Shown: positions 27,488 through 36,960 of the stretch, one piece after another
Numbering within the stretch: the first letter of the stretch is position 1
Layout of the letters: every line of letters starts with the position of its first letter
Assembly (NCBI RefSeq): GCF_025567625.1
Contig: NZ_JAOQJC010000006.1
Coordinates: 1-64,000, forward strand
DNA: 64,000 nt
Reading direction: 5' to 3'
DNA from: Paenibacillus sp. J5C2022
GTDB lineage: Bacteria; Bacillota; Bacilli; Paenibacillales; Paenibacillaceae
Program-made: the position numbers and the translations under genes
Notes under the pieces: generated by a model
What the model saw: only the letters and a program-made list of their open reading frames with translations
What the model was told of the DNA's origin: nothing
The model's database searches: none

Positions 27488-30016
27488 CTACTTCACCAAC
27501 TGACCGCGCGTAACGCCCAGTTGATTCGTCGCTTTCAGACTGCGCCATACTTGCGTGCCGCTAATGCGGCCGTCCAGCGCATCCCGGTACAGAGACAGCA
27601 CTTCTTGCACCTGATCCCCCGACTCTTCCAAAAATTCCACGCGGTAATGCGACACACCCAGCTCGATAAAGTTGCGGATGTATTCCGCTCCGGACTGCTC
27701 AATCGCATTGTACACCGTATTGCGGCAGCCCTCGTCCACGCGCACGGGATGCGACATGCCGATGCGATCGCCCAGCGATGCGCGATGCTCCTCGCAAGGA
27801 CGGCCGCAATTCGTATAATCCGTGCCTTCGCTCATGAAAGTGCAGTATACGCAATGCTCCGTATGGAACATCGGGAGATGCTGATGAATGACCACTTCCA
27901 GCTTCGATGTGTCGCTCTTCTCCAGCATATCCACCATCTGCTGAATGTTCAGATCGTACGATGGCGTAATCAGCTCCAGATCCATCTCGGCGAATAGTTT
28001 AACAGCCTTATGATTAGCCACGTTAAGAGAAAAATCTCCGATCAGCTTCGGGAAAGGCCGACCCGGATTCTCCGTGCGCGCTCGCAAGTAATAATAGAGC
28101 GCGCCTGTATTGCGCACGAGCACCGCGTCCGGCTGAAGCTTCAGAATGTTGGCGTGATAGCCGTTCTCCCGCGGCATATGAATACGCGGCGTTGCCAGCG
28201 CGATCGGCTTGCCGGCACGACGCGCAGCCTCCACGGCGGCGGGAAACTGCTTGATGAACTCAAAGTCCGCGTATATATAGGACGCATCCGTCGCCAGCGC
28301 AGCCTCCACCTGCTCCAGACTGCGGCACAGCGCGGCCAGCTTGGCATCCTTGCCGCTGCTCAACGGTCTGCGATTGCTCACGTTGTCGAACGCATCATCG
28401 AACGCGCTGACCTGATGCTTGATATAGACGGGAGGCTTCGGCCTCTCTCCTGCCAGGCGCTCCACCGCTTCGCGCCGCATCCGGTTCAATTCGCGGATCG
28501 GCACGATCAGCTCCCCGTCCAGCTCTGCATTCAGTTCCTCCAGCTGATAGACCGTTCCGCCCAGCCGTCCCAGCTGCTCCTCCAGCAATGCCCGATCCAT
28601 CGGACGCTTCTGCGCCGCCTCCAGCTCCAGCTCGGAGCTGACCTGTACCGTCGTCCCCTTCTCCACATCGGTCCAGAGGGAGCGAAGCGGCTCGCCGAGC
28701 TTGCCCGTCACCTGCACATGCAGCGGGAATACCCGATACGGCTTCTCCGTCTCGAAGGTGGCGCGAAGGCGCTTGTCCAGCGCAGGATCGTTCGTCTTCC
28801 ATACCCGGTCGCCAATGTGAACCTTGCGCAGATCGACATCGTTGCGCCCCGGCACCAGCTCGATCATGATGCCTTCCGGCGCTTCGCTTTCCAGCTTGAC
28901 GCCTTGGCGGCGAATATCGTACACTCTGCCGCCTTCTTCCTTCTTCGTAGGGTCTCCCGCATCGAACACGATGCCGTCGCCGCGCTTCAGCGGCGCTTCC
29001 AGCCTGACCGTCACCGCATCGCGCATGATCCGCTCTACCTTGCCCAGATAGACGCCTCGGCTCTTCGGGAACGTCCCCTCCACCAGCTGCTTGTTGTTCG
29101 TGCCTTGCAGGAAGCCGTGCGTGAAGCCGCGCGAGAAGCTCTGCTGCAGCTCCCGCACTTCTTCCTTGGACGGCCCCGAGCGGTCGCCGTCGAAGTAACG
29201 GTCGATAGCGGCTCTGTACTTGCTTACGACATTGGCGACATACTCCGGCGTCTTCAGCCTGCCTTCGATTTTGAAGGAGGTGACGCCCGCCTCGATCAGC
29301 TCCGGCACCAGATCGATCGCCGCCAGATCCTTAGGCGACAGCAGATAAGCGACATCGCCCATCGGCTTCGTCTCCCCGTCTACAATCAAGTCGTAAGGCA
29401 AGCGGCAAGCCTGCGCGCATTCGCCGCGGTTGGCGGAGCGTCCGCCCCACATCTCCGAAGTGAGACATTGTCCGGAGTAGGATACGCATAACGCGCCATG
29501 CACGAACACTTCCATCGGCAGCTTCGCTTGCTCTCCGATCGTTTGAATCTGCTTCAGGTTGTTCTCCCTGCCCAATACGACGCGCTCCATATGGAACGGC
29601 TTCGTGAATTCTACCGCTTCGGGAGACGTAATCGTCATCTGTGTCGAGCCGTGGATCGGGAAGTCAGGCGATATTTCCCGGATCAGCTTCACAAGCCCCA
29701 GATCCTGTACGATGACAGCGTCTACCCCGGCATCTATGCACATTTCAATTAACGTCTGCGCGTCGCGCAGTTCGTCCTCGAATACGAGAATGTTGAAGGT
29801 CAGGAATCCCTTCACTCCGTACGTATGGAGGAATGCCATAATTTCCGGCAATTCCTCGCTGCGGAAGTTGTTCGCCCGGGCACGTGCGTTGAATTTCTCC
29901 ACGCCAAAAAATATCGCATCGGCTCCGTTCGCCACGGCTGCCCGCATACAATCCCAGTCGCCGGCCGGAGCCAGCAATTCTATATCCGATCGTGTGATTT
30001 CTGTCTTCTGCATCAT
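27488..30016 (-). CDS. U32 family protein with DUF3656 (RlhA-like)
   Basis: A protein of 842 residues from the ATG at 30016, which has GAGAGG 8 bases upstream; a TTG six bases earlier is the alternative. The N-terminal U32 domain begins ELLAPAGDWDCMRAAVANGADAI-like and contains the signature EVFVHGALC...SGQC with the Cys-rich RGECAQACR. A DUF3656-type insertion and collagenase-like C-terminus follow, with CVYC and CGRPCE clusters near residue 700 that could hold an iron-sulfur centre. E. coli RlhA of this family hydroxylates 23S rRNA; others act in tRNA hydroxylation. Despite the peptidase name, RNA modification is the more likely role. Confidence 0.85.
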   Translation of the reverse strand: MMQKTEITRSDIELLAPAGDWDCMRAAVANGADAIFFGVEKFNARARANNFRSEELPEIMAFLHTYGVKGFLTFNILVFEDELRDAQTLIEMCIDAGVDAVIVQDLGLVKLIREISPDFPIHGSTQMTITSPEAVEFTKPFHMERVVLGRENNLKQIQTIGEQAKLPMEVFVHGALCVSYSGQCLTSEMWGGRSANRGECAQACRLPYDLIVDGETKPMGDVAYLLSPKDLAAIDLVPELIEAGVTSFKIEGRLKTPEYVANVVSKYRAAIDRYFDGDRSGPSKEEVRELQQSFSRGFTHGFLQGTNNKQLVEGTFPKSRGVYLGKVERIMRDAVTVRLEAPLKRGDGIVFDAGDPTKKEEGGRVYDIRRQGVKLESEAPEGIMIELVPGRNDVDLRKVHIGDRVWKTNDPALDKRLRATFETEKPYRVFPLHVQVTGKLGEPLRSLWTDVEKGTTVQVSSELELEAAQKRPMDRALLEEQLGRLGGTVYQLEELNAELDGELIVPIRELNRMRREAVERLAGERPKPPVYIKHQVSAFDDAFDNVSNRRPLSSGKDAKLAALCRSLEQVEAALATDASYIYADFEFIKQFPAAVEAARRAGKPIALATPRIHMPRENGYHANILKLQPDAVLVRNTGALYYYLRARTENPGRPFPKLIGDFSLNVANHKAVKLFAEMDLELITPSYDLNIQQMVDMLEKSDTSKLEVVIHQHLPMFHTEHCVYCTFMSEGTDYTNCGRPCEEHRASLGDRIGMSHPVRVDEGCRNTVYNAIEQSGAEYIRNFIELGVSHYRVEFLEESGDQVQEVLSLYRDALDGRISGTQVWRSLKATNQLGVTRGQLVK

Positions 30017-30205
30017 TCGCAATTCCTCTCGTTCCCGGCGTCAGCCTCACCTGTACGCGCCTTTTGCTCTCCCTAGTTTATCAAAGAGGCGACTGCGATT
30101 CCACCATACATTGCTGCCAATGAGCCGGGTACTCATTCTTTTTGCTCAATATTTATGCAATTTTGTGATCTTGCGATTCCGCCATCTCTTCTTCGGCAGC
30201 AATAG

Positions 30206-30214
30206 TGATATAAT
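30206..30214 (+). promoter_or_regulatory. Extended -10 promoter of the isomerase gene
   Basis: TGATATAAT matches the extended -10 element TGNTATAAT, 55 bases upstream of the isomerase start. No good -35 box is visible. Confidence 0.45.
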
Positions 30215-30268
30215 AAGCTCGTCTGCATTATCGTTACATCTCAACTATAATTGGGAGGTTTTTTGATT

Positions 30269-31237
30269 ATGAAATTAGGCGTATTCAGTGTATTGTTCGC
30301 ACAGAAGTCATTGGAAGAAACGCTCGACTACATTGCGGGGAAGGGACTTGAGGCCATTGAGATCGGAACGGGTGGCTATCCCGGCAACGCTCATTGCGAT
30401 CCAGATAAATTGCTCGCCGACAGCGGCAAGCTGAAAGCATTCAAGGATGCGGTTGAATCCCGCGGCCTGATCATCAGTGCGCTCAGCTGCCACGGCAATC
30501 CGCTGCATCCGCAGAAGGCAATCTCCGCCGACCACGATGCCGTATTGCGCAAGACGATCGAGCTGGCCAACCGCTTGGAGGTTGGTGTCGTCAACACCTT
30601 CTCCGGCTGTCCAGGCGACCATGAGGATGCGAAATATCCGAATTGGCCAGTAGCTCCGTGGCCGAACGACTATCAGGAAATTTTGACGTGGCAATGGGAG
30701 CAGAAGGTCATTCCTTATTGGAGCGAGATCGCCAAGTTGTCCACGGACGCCGGCGTGAAGATCGGCCTCGAGCTGCACGGCGGCTTCTCCGTTCATAGCC
30801 CGGCCACCATGCTCCGGCTGCGCGAGGCGGCAGGCGATGCCATCGGCGCCAATCTGGACCCGAGCCATATGTGGTGGCAAGGCATCGATCCTGTCCAAGC
30901 CGTTCACATTCTGGGCCGCGCCGGCGCTATTCATCACTTCCACGCGAAGGATACGACGGTCGATCCCGTTAACGTGAACCGCCACGGCGTGACGGACATG
31001 CAGTCCTACGCCTTGATGCTTGATCGCGCATGGCAGTTCCGCACCGTAGGCTTCGGACATGACATGAAGGTATGGGCGGACATTATTAGCGCGCTTCGTC
31101 TTGTCGGCTACGACTACGTCGTCAGCATCGAGCATGAAGACGGCCTGATGTCGGTGGATGAAGGCTTCACCAAAGCAGTGCAGAATCTGCAGCAAGTGCT
31201 GATCCGCGAGCCACTGGGCGAAATGTGGTGGGTGTGA
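30269..31237 (+). CDS. Sugar phosphate isomerase/epimerase family protein
   Basis: A 322-residue xylose-isomerase-like TIM barrel. The ATG at 30269 is chosen because GGGAGG lies 10 bases upstream; an in-frame ATG 18 bases earlier overlaps that site. Metal-ligand motifs are visible: GLEAIEIGTGGYPG, the VNTFSGCPG strand, GLELHGGFSVH (Glu and His), NLDPSHMWWQG (Asp and His), HHFHAKDT (His) and SIEHEDG (Glu). A divalent-metal-dependent aldose-ketose isomerase or epimerase is expected; the substrate is unknown. It is a single-gene unit divergent from the U32 gene and ended by a strong terminator. Confidence 0.88.
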   Translation: MKLGVFSVLFAQKSLEETLDYIAGKGLEAIEIGTGGYPGNAHCDPDKLLADSGKLKAFKDAVESRGLIISALSCHGNPLHPQKAISADHDAVLRKTIELANRLEVGVVNTFSGCPGDHEDAKYPNWPVAPWPNDYQEILTWQWEQKVIPYWSEIAKLSTDAGVKIGLELHGGFSVHSPATMLRLREAAGDAIGANLDPSHMWWQGIDPVQAVHILGRAGAIHHFHAKDTTVDPVNVNRHGVTDMQSYALMLDRAWQFRTVGFGHDMKVWADIISALRLVGYDYVVSIEHEDGLMSVDEGFTKAVQNLQQVLIREPLGEMWWV

Positions 31238-31242
31238 AATAA

Positions 31243-31291
31243 CCCCACAAAGTAGGGCTCTGCTTCGAAGCTTTTCAGGTACTTTGCGGGG
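31243..31291 (+). repeat. Hairpin directly after the isomerase gene
   Basis: CCCCACAAAGTA pairs with TACTTTGCGGGG (one mismatch), with a GCTTCGAAGC palindrome in the loop. It starts 6 bases past the stop codon and joins the dispersed repeat and the terminator that follow. Confidence 0.5.
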
Positions 31292-31293
31292 AC

Positions 31294-31324
31294 CTCGAAA
31301 ACTTATAAATTCTTATGTGGTAAA
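31294..31324. repeat. Dispersed 31-base repeat, copy A
   Basis: An exact 31-base match to 63387-63417, starting CTCGAAAACTTATAAATTC and ending GTGGTAAA. Diverged copies are at 27367 and 63161. It sits just before a strong terminator. Confidence 0.7.
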
Positions 31325-31360
31325 AAAGCTCCAGCGATGTAAATCGCCGGAGCTTTTTTT
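31323..31360. terminator. Bidirectional terminator
   Basis: AAAGCTCC-GCGAT, loop GTAA, ATCGC-GGAGCTTT, with a T run on the right and an A run on the left. It serves both the isomerase gene and the convergent small membrane-protein gene. Confidence 0.85.
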
Positions 31361-31377
31361 GGCTGATGCGGTTCGTC

Positions 31378-31584
31378 TTACCAAAACTTCGTGATCATAA
31401 CGAAGTCGATAAACAGGAACAAAGCGAGTGCTACTGCCGTAAAGCCGATCGCGAAATAATTTTTCCTCGGACGCGCCGAAATCAGACGAACGAATCCGAT
31501 TAAAATAATGACCGTGAACGCAAGCATGAACCAGTCGAACGGATCAATTCCGCCTGCTTTGGCTGCTTCTTCAGCTAAAAACAT
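31378..31584 (-). CDS. Small two-helix membrane protein (possible DUF2759)
   Basis: A 68-residue protein with two predicted membrane helices (about residues 18-36 and 45-65) joined by a basic loop, SARPRKNYF. The ribosome site AGGAGG lies 7 bases before the ATG, and a promoter and terminator bracket it, so it is a real single-gene unit. It resembles short DUF2759-type membrane proteins of Bacillales, from memory only. Function unknown. Confidence 0.72.
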   Translation of the reverse strand: MFLAEEAAKAGGIDPFDWFMLAFTVIILIGFVRLISARPRKNYFAIGFTAVALALFLFIDFVMITKFW

Positions 31585-31626
31585 GAAGGGACCTCCTCTT
31601 AATCACACGTAGCCTATTATTCATCT

Positions 31627-31655
31627 ATGGTAGCTTGATTACGCATTCAATGCAA
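31627..31655 (-). promoter_or_regulatory. Promoter of the small membrane-protein gene
   Basis: TTGCAT (31650-31655) and TACCAT (31627-31632) on the minus strand with a 17-base spacer, 43 bases before the start codon. Confidence 0.45.
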
Positions 31656-31735
31656 GACAGAAGTTTCTATCGTAACAACTTTGTCACCGGTTGTTCACAT
31701 TTGCACACCTTTACTTTGTCCAACTGTTCCCAATG

Positions 31736-31776
31736 TTATGAGAATAACTTCTAGCGAGATCATTCGAAGATGAGCG
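31736..31776. repeat. Dispersed repeat family 2, copy A
   Basis: This segment starts TTATGAGAATAACTTC and ends AAGATGAGCG. It aligns over its length, at roughly three-quarters identity by eye, with 63296-63335. Both copies are intergenic. Confidence 0.5.
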
Positions 31777-31795
31777 CTTTGCAAGCTTGCAAAGC
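31776..31795. repeat. 20-base perfect palindrome after uvrA
   Basis: GCTTTGCAAGCTTGCAAAGC is fully self-complementary and joins directly to the repeat at 31736. It lies 35 bases past the uvrA stop codon. It has no U tract, so a terminator role is uncertain. Confidence 0.5.
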
Positions 31796-31829
31796 AAACT
31801 CGCTTCGCAAGCCGCGCGGGAGCGAGCAA

Positions 31830-34715
31830 CTACTGCTCCGCTCCTGCTGCAACGCTCTCCTTCCCTGCGTATCGCTTCTCCGTCCGTTCGCGGTCGCGTA
31901 CCAATATCGGCTTCAAATACCGGCCAGTATAGGAGCCTTCCACCTCCGCCACTTGCTCCGGCAATCCCGTCGCAACGATTGTGCCGCCGCCGCTGCCGCC
32001 TTCCGGTCCCAAGTCGATCAGATAGTCAGCCGTCTTGATCACATCAAGATTATGCTCGATGACCAGCACGGACTCTCCGGAATCCACCAGTCGATGCAGC
32101 ACTGTCAGCAACCGGTCAATATCGTCGACATGCAAGCCTGTTGTAGGTTCATCCAATATATACAGCGTCTTGCCGGTGCTGCGCCGATACAGCTCCGAAG
32201 CCAGCTTCACGCGCTGCGCCTCGCCGCCGGACAGTGTCGTCGCAGATTGACCCAGCCGCATATAGCCGAGACCGACATCCAGCAATGTTTTAATTTTGCG
32301 GTGAATGCGGGGAATGTTCTCGAAGAAGGAGCATCCGTCCTCAATGGTCATCTCCAGCACTTCGGCAATATTTTTGCTCTTGTACTTCACTTCCAGCGTC
32401 TCGCGGTTGTAACGCTTGCCCTTGCATATCTCGCACGGCACATATACATCCGGCAGGAAGTGCATCTCGATCTTGATAATGCCGTCCCCGCGACAAGCTT
32501 CGCATCGTCCGCCCTTCACATTGAAGCTGAAGCGGCCTTTCTTGTAGCCCCTTACCTTAGCTTCATTCGTGTTGGCATACAGATCGCGAATATCGTCGAA
32601 GACGCCGGTATAGGTAGCCGGATTGGAGCGCGGCGTACGTCCGATCGGAGACTGATCGATATCGACCACCTTCTCCAGATGCTCCAGTCCGCGCAGCTCG
32701 CGGTATTGCCCCGGGCGCGTCTTCGCCTTGTTCAAGTCGCGGGCCAGCGTCTTGTACAAAATTTCGTTCACGAATGTCGATTTGCCGGAACCCGATACGC
32801 CCGTTACCGCAGAGAAGACGCCGAGCGGAATCTTCACGTTAATATTCCGCAGGTTATTCTCCTTGGCGCCGCGCACCTCCAGCCACTTGTCGCCTGTAGC
32901 GCGCCGCTGCAGCGGCACCTCGATGAACTTCCGCCCCGACAAATATTGTCCCGTCAAGGAGGCTTCGTCGTTCATCACCTCTTGAGGCGAGCCTTGCGCG
33001 ATCACTTGACCGCCGTGAATGCCTGCGCCGGGTCCGATGTCGATAATATAATCCGCCGCGAGCATCGTATCCTCGTCATGCTCGACGACGATCAGCGTAT
33101 TGCCCAGATCGCGCATATGCTCCAGCGTCTGAATCAGCCGGTCGTTGTCCCGCTGATGAAGGCCGATGCTGGGCTCATCCAGAATGTACAGCACCCCCAT
33201 CAAGCTGGACCCGATCTGCGTCGCCAGCCGAATTCGCTGCGCCTCGCCGCCGGACAAGGTGCCCGCGGCCCGGTTAAGCGTCAGATATTCCAAGCCGACG
33301 TTGACGAGGAAGCCGAGCCGGCTGTTAATCTCCTTCAAGATCAGGTGGGCAATGGTCTCTTCCTTCTTCGTCAGTTGCAGGCCGTCGAAGAAGCGGCTGG
33401 CGTCGCCAATCGACAATGAAGTGACATAGGCGATATTGCTGGAGCCGACCGTGACGGCGAGAGTCTCCTTGCGAAGCCGGTCTCCCTTGCAGGAAGCGCA
33501 CGGCTTGGAGCTCATATATCCCTCGATATGCTCCCGCATCATCTCCGATGCCGTATCCCGGTAACGCCGCTCCAGATTATTGACAATCCCCTCGAACGGA
33601 ACGTAAGCATCCTTGCGAAGCCCGAAGTCATTCTCATAGACGAAGCGCACCTTCTCGCCGCCTGTCCCTTGCAGCAGCTTCTTCATCTGTTCCGGCGTCA
33701 GCTCCGATACAGGGACGTCCTCCGATATACCGTAATGCTTGCAGACCGCGCTCAGAAATTGCGGATAATAATTGGACGTGCTTCCGGCCCAAGCCAGGAA
33801 CGCTCCGTCTTTAATCGATTTGCTCGTATCCGGCACAAGCAGCTCCGGATCTACAATCATCTTGGCTCCCAGACCGTCGCAGTCCGGACAAGCGCCATAA
33901 GGGCTGTTGAAGGAGAACATGCGGGGAGCCAGCTCTTCCATGCTGAAGCCGCATTCCGGGCAAGCCAGATTGGAGCTGAACAGCAGCTCCTCTTCCCCCA
34001 TCACGTCGACGAGCACACGCCCGTCCGCGAGATTGAGCGCCGTCTCCAGCGAGTCCGCCAGCCGCGCATGAATGTCCGGCTTGACGACGATTCTGTCGAC
34101 AACTACTTCAATGCTGTGCTTCTTGTTCTTCTCCAGCTCAATCTTCTCGCTCAGCTCCCGGAGCTCTCCGTTCACGCGTACGCGCACGAACCCCTGCTTG
34201 CCTATGTCCGCCAGCAGCTTCGCATGCTCCCCCTTGCGTCCCGACACGACTGGAGCCATAATCTGCAGCTTCGTGCGCTCCGGATACTCCATAATGCGGT
34301 CGACCATCTGCTGCACCGTCTGCGACGTAATCTCAATGCCGTGCTGAGGACAGTGCGGCCGCCCTACACGGGCGAACAGCAAGCGCAAGTAATCGTATAT
34401 CTCCGTGACCGTACCGACGGTAGAGCGGGGATTGCGGCTCGTCGTCTTCTGATCGATCGAGATCGCCGGGGACAAGCCGTCGATGGAATCCACATCCGGC
34501 TTCTCCATCTGCCCCAGGAACTGCCGCGCATACGCGCTGAGCGACTCCACGTACCTGCGCTGGCCTTCCGCATAGATGGTATCGAATGCCAGGGAGGACT
34601 TGCCCGATCCGCTTAGTCCCGTCAACACGACGAACCTGTCGCGGGGAATCGTTACGTCAATATTTTTCAAATTGTGGGCTCTTGCGCCCTTTACTACAAT
34701 CTTGTCACTAGCCAA
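31830..34715 (-). CDS. uvrA: Excinuclease ABC subunit A
   Basis: The DNA-damage recognition ATPase of nucleotide excision repair, 961 residues, close to the family norm. It has two ABC modules: Walker A GLSGSGKS (33-40) and a second GVSGSGKST, each with a LSGGEAQR signature, and two zinc-binding modules (CPEC...CPDC and CEAC...CEIC). The start is a TTG with a long purine-rich ribosome site (GGAGGAGAAGGA). It follows uvrB by 18 bases in one operon and acts with UvrB in the cytosol. Confidence 0.97.
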   Translation of the reverse strand: MASDKIVVKGARAHNLKNIDVTIPRDRFVVLTGLSGSGKSSLAFDTIYAEGQRRYVESLSAYARQFLGQMEKPDVDSIDGLSPAISIDQKTTSRNPRSTVGTVTEIYDYLRLLFARVGRPHCPQHGIEITSQTVQQMVDRIMEYPERTKLQIMAPVVSGRKGEHAKLLADIGKQGFVRVRVNGELRELSEKIELEKNKKHSIEVVVDRIVVKPDIHARLADSLETALNLADGRVLVDVMGEEELLFSSNLACPECGFSMEELAPRMFSFNSPYGACPDCDGLGAKMIVDPELLVPDTSKSIKDGAFLAWAGSTSNYYPQFLSAVCKHYGISEDVPVSELTPEQMKKLLQGTGGEKVRFVYENDFGLRKDAYVPFEGIVNNLERRYRDTASEMMREHIEGYMSSKPCASCKGDRLRKETLAVTVGSSNIAYVTSLSIGDASRFFDGLQLTKKEETIAHLILKEINSRLGFLVNVGLEYLTLNRAAGTLSGGEAQRIRLATQIGSSLMGVLYILDEPSIGLHQRDNDRLIQTLEHMRDLGNTLIVVEHDEDTMLAADYIIDIGPGAGIHGGQVIAQGSPQEVMNDEASLTGQYLSGRKFIEVPLQRRATGDKWLEVRGAKENNLRNINVKIPLGVFSAVTGVSGSGKSTFVNEILYKTLARDLNKAKTRPGQYRELRGLEHLEKVVDIDQSPIGRTPRSNPATYTGVFDDIRDLYANTNEAKVRGYKKGRFSFNVKGGRCEACRGDGIIKIEMHFLPDVYVPCEICKGKRYNRETLEVKYKSKNIAEVLEMTIEDGCSFFENIPRIHRKIKTLLDVGLGYMRLGQSATTLSGGEAQRVKLASELYRRSTGKTLYILDEPTTGLHVDDIDRLLTVLHRLVDSGESVLVIEHNLDVIKTADYLIDLGPEGGSGGGTIVATGLPEQVAEVEGSYTGRYLKPILVRDRERTEKRYAGKESVAAGAEQ

Positions 34716-34733
34716 TTCCTTCTCCTCCTACAT

Positions 34734-36731
34734 TCACATCTCCGCACGAAGCTCCAGAAGCGCATCACGCAGCTCTGCAGCGCGCTCGAACTGCAGACTC
34801 TTCGCCGCTTCCTTCATCTCTGCCTCCAGCCGCTCGATCAGCGACTGGCGATCCTTCTTCGACATCTTGCCGGCGCCCGATCCCGTCAGATAATCCGCCT
34901 TCTGCTCCGCCACCTTCGTCGCTTCGATAACGGCGTGCACCTGCTTTCGGATCGTCTGGGGCGTGATACCGTGCTTCTCGTTGAATGCAATCTGCATGCC
35001 GCGGCGGCGCTCCGTCTCTTTGAGGGCACGGTCCATGGAATCTGTTATTTTGTCGGCATACATGATAACTCTGCCCTCGCTGTTGCGGGCTGCTCGCCCA
35101 ATCGTCTGGATAAGCGATCGGTCGGAGCGCAAGAAGCCCTCCTTGTCCGCATCCAGAATGGCGACGAGCGATACCTCCGGCAAGTCCAGCCCTTCCCGCA
35201 GCAGATTGATGCCGATGAGCACATGGAATACGCCAAGACGCAGATCGCGCAATATCGCAAGCCGTTCCAGCGTCTTGATATCGGAATGCAAGTACCGGAC
35301 CTTGATCCCGATCTCCTTGAAGTAATCGGTCAAGTCTTCCGCCATCTTCTTCGTCAGCGTCGTAATGAGCACCCGCTCGTCCTTGTCGATCCGATCTCTT
35401 ATCTCGACAAGCAGATCGTCGATCTGACCCTTCGTAGGGCGTACATCGATAACGGGGTCCAGCAGACCCGTCGGACGAATAATCTGTTCCACCATGACCG
35501 GGCAGTGCTCCAGCTCATAGGGTCCCGGCGTAGCCGAGACGTAGACCAGCTGCTTCGTCTTACCCTCGAACTCCTCGAAGCGCAGCGGCCGATTGTCCAT
35601 TGCCGACGGCAGCCGGAAGCCGTGATTGACGAGCACTTCCTTGCGCGCCTTGTCTCCGTTGAACATCGCTCGTATCTGCGGCAGGGTAACGTGCGACTCG
35701 TCGATGACGACCAGCATATCCTCCGGGAAGTAGTCCAGCAGCGTGTACGGCGTCGCTCCCCGCTCCCGGAATGTAAGCGGACCGGAATAGTTCTCGATGC
35801 CGGAGCAGAAGCCCATCTCCGCCATCATCTCCAGATCGTAGCGCGTTCGCTGCTCCAGCCGCTGCGCTTCCAGCAGCTTGTTCTCCCCGCGCAGCTCCGC
35901 CAGCCGCTCCTCCAGCTCCCGCTCAATATTGACGATGGCGCGCTTCATCGTCTCTTCCTGCGTGACGAAGTGGGAGGCCGGGAAGATGGCGATATGCTCG
36001 CGCTCCCCCAATATCTCCCCGGTCAGCACGTCAATCTCCGAGATGCGCTCGATCTCGTCGCCGAACAGCTCCACTCTGACCGCGCGCTCATTGTTGGAGA
36101 CAGGGAATATCTCCACAATGTCTCCCCGCACGCGGAACGTCCCCCGCGTGAAGCTGATGTCATTGCGCTGATACTGGATATCCACGAGCTTGTGAAGAAT
36201 GTCGTCCCGCGACTTCTCCATCCCCGTCCGCAGCGACAGCACCAGGCTGCCGTATTCCATCGGTGAGCCCAGACCGTATATGCACGATACACTCGCTACG
36301 ATAATAACGTCGCGGCGCTCGAACAAGGAGCTCGTCGCGGAGTGCCTCAGCTTGTCGATCTCGTCGTTGATGCTGCTGTCCTTCTCGATGAACGTATCCG
36401 TGGAAGGGATGTACGCCTCCGGCTGATAGTAATCGTAGTAGCTGACGAAGTACTCCACCGCATTGTCCGGGAAGAACGACTTGAACTCGCTGCACAGCTG
36501 CGCCGCCAGCGTCTTGTTATGGGCAATGACGAGCGTAGGCCTGTTCAGCCTTGCAATCGTATTGGCAATCGTATACGTCTTGCCCGTGCCCGTCGCACCC
36601 AGCAGCGTCTGGTGCCTCTTCCCTTCCGTCACGCCTTCAATGAGCCTGTCGATCGCTCCCGGCTGATCGCCTTGTGGCTTGTACTCCGACTTCAGTTGAA
36701 ACAGTCTGGCTTCGCGTTCCATTCCACTCAC
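34734..36731 (-). CDS. uvrB: Excinuclease ABC subunit B
   Basis: The damage-verifying helicase-like subunit, 665 residues from the GTG at 36731. This start is chosen because GGAGGGG lies 7 bases upstream and the length matches homologues; an upstream ATG adds 16 unlikely residues. Walker A is GATGTGKT (45-52), the beta-hairpin region [10 protein letters not shown] is intact, and a UVR motif that contacts UvrC closes the C-terminus. It is the first gene of uvrBA, with a LexA-like box about 100 bases upstream. Confidence 0.97.
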   Translation of the reverse strand: MSGMEREARLFQLKSEYKPQGDQPGAIDRLIEGVTEGKRHQTLLGATGTGKTYTIANTIARLNRPTLVIAHNKTLAAQLCSEFKSFFPDNAVEYFVSYYDYYQPEAYIPSTDTFIEKDSSINDEIDKLRHSATSSLFERRDVIIVASVSCIYGLGSPMEYGSLVLSLRTGMEKSRDDILHKLVDIQYQRNDISFTRGTFRVRGDIVEIFPVSNNERAVRVELFGDEIERISEIDVLTGEILGEREHIAIFPASHFVTQEETMKRAIVNIERELEERLAELRGENKLLEAQRLEQRTRYDLEMMAEMGFCSGIENYSGPLTFRERGATPYTLLDYFPEDMLVVIDESHVTLPQIRAMFNGDKARKEVLVNHGFRLPSAMDNRPLRFEEFEGKTKQLVYVSATPGPYELEHCPVMVEQIIRPTGLLDPVIDVRPTKGQIDDLLVEIRDRIDKDERVLITTLTKKMAEDLTDYFKEIGIKVRYLHSDIKTLERLAILRDLRLGVFHVLIGINLLREGLDLPEVSLVAILDADKEGFLRSDRSLIQTIGRAARNSEGRVIMYADKITDSMDRALKETERRRGMQIAFNEKHGITPQTIRKQVHAVIEATKVAEQKADYLTGSGAGKMSKKDRQSLIERLEAEMKEAAKSLQFERAAELRDALLELRAEM

Positions 36732-36832
36732 TGCATGACCCCTCCGTCCCGTTGTGCCTGGCTTCCGGCTTTCTTCCATATAGCTTCAGTATAGTCATTG
36801 TTCAGTCCGCTCAAGCACATTCCCATAAATAA

Positions 36833-36844
36833 GAATGTTTGTTC
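36833..36844. promoter_or_regulatory. Candidate LexA (SOS) box of uvrBA
   Basis: On the minus strand GAACAAACATTC differs at one arm position from the Gram-positive LexA core GAAC-N4-GTTC. It is 102 bases upstream of the uvrB GTG; uvrBA is LexA-controlled in B. subtilis. The single mismatch and uncertain promoter keep confidence low. Confidence 0.4.
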
Positions 36845-36910
36845 TCATGACACTTATTATAACGTTATCCCTCCGGCCATGCAATGGTTGTTACGTCGAA
36901 GAAATTGAAA

Positions 36911-36947
36911 AGCTGCCAGACAAGTCCATTCCGCTTGCGTGGCAGCT
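36911..36947 (-). terminator. Terminator of the SLH-transglutaminase gene
   Basis: AGCTGCCA and TGGCAGCT pair on the minus strand and are followed by TTTTCAATTT, 13 bases past the stop codon. It separates this gene from uvrBA. Confidence 0.7.
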
Positions 36948-36960
36948 GCTAGAGCGCATT

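Noticed and set aside
31770-33419. 549-codon open frame on the plus strand
   Set aside because: It is antisense to uvrA, has His/Leu/Arg-rich shadow composition and no ribosome site.
34674-36266. 530-codon open frame on the plus strand
   Set aside because: It is antisense to uvrB and shows no recognisable domain.
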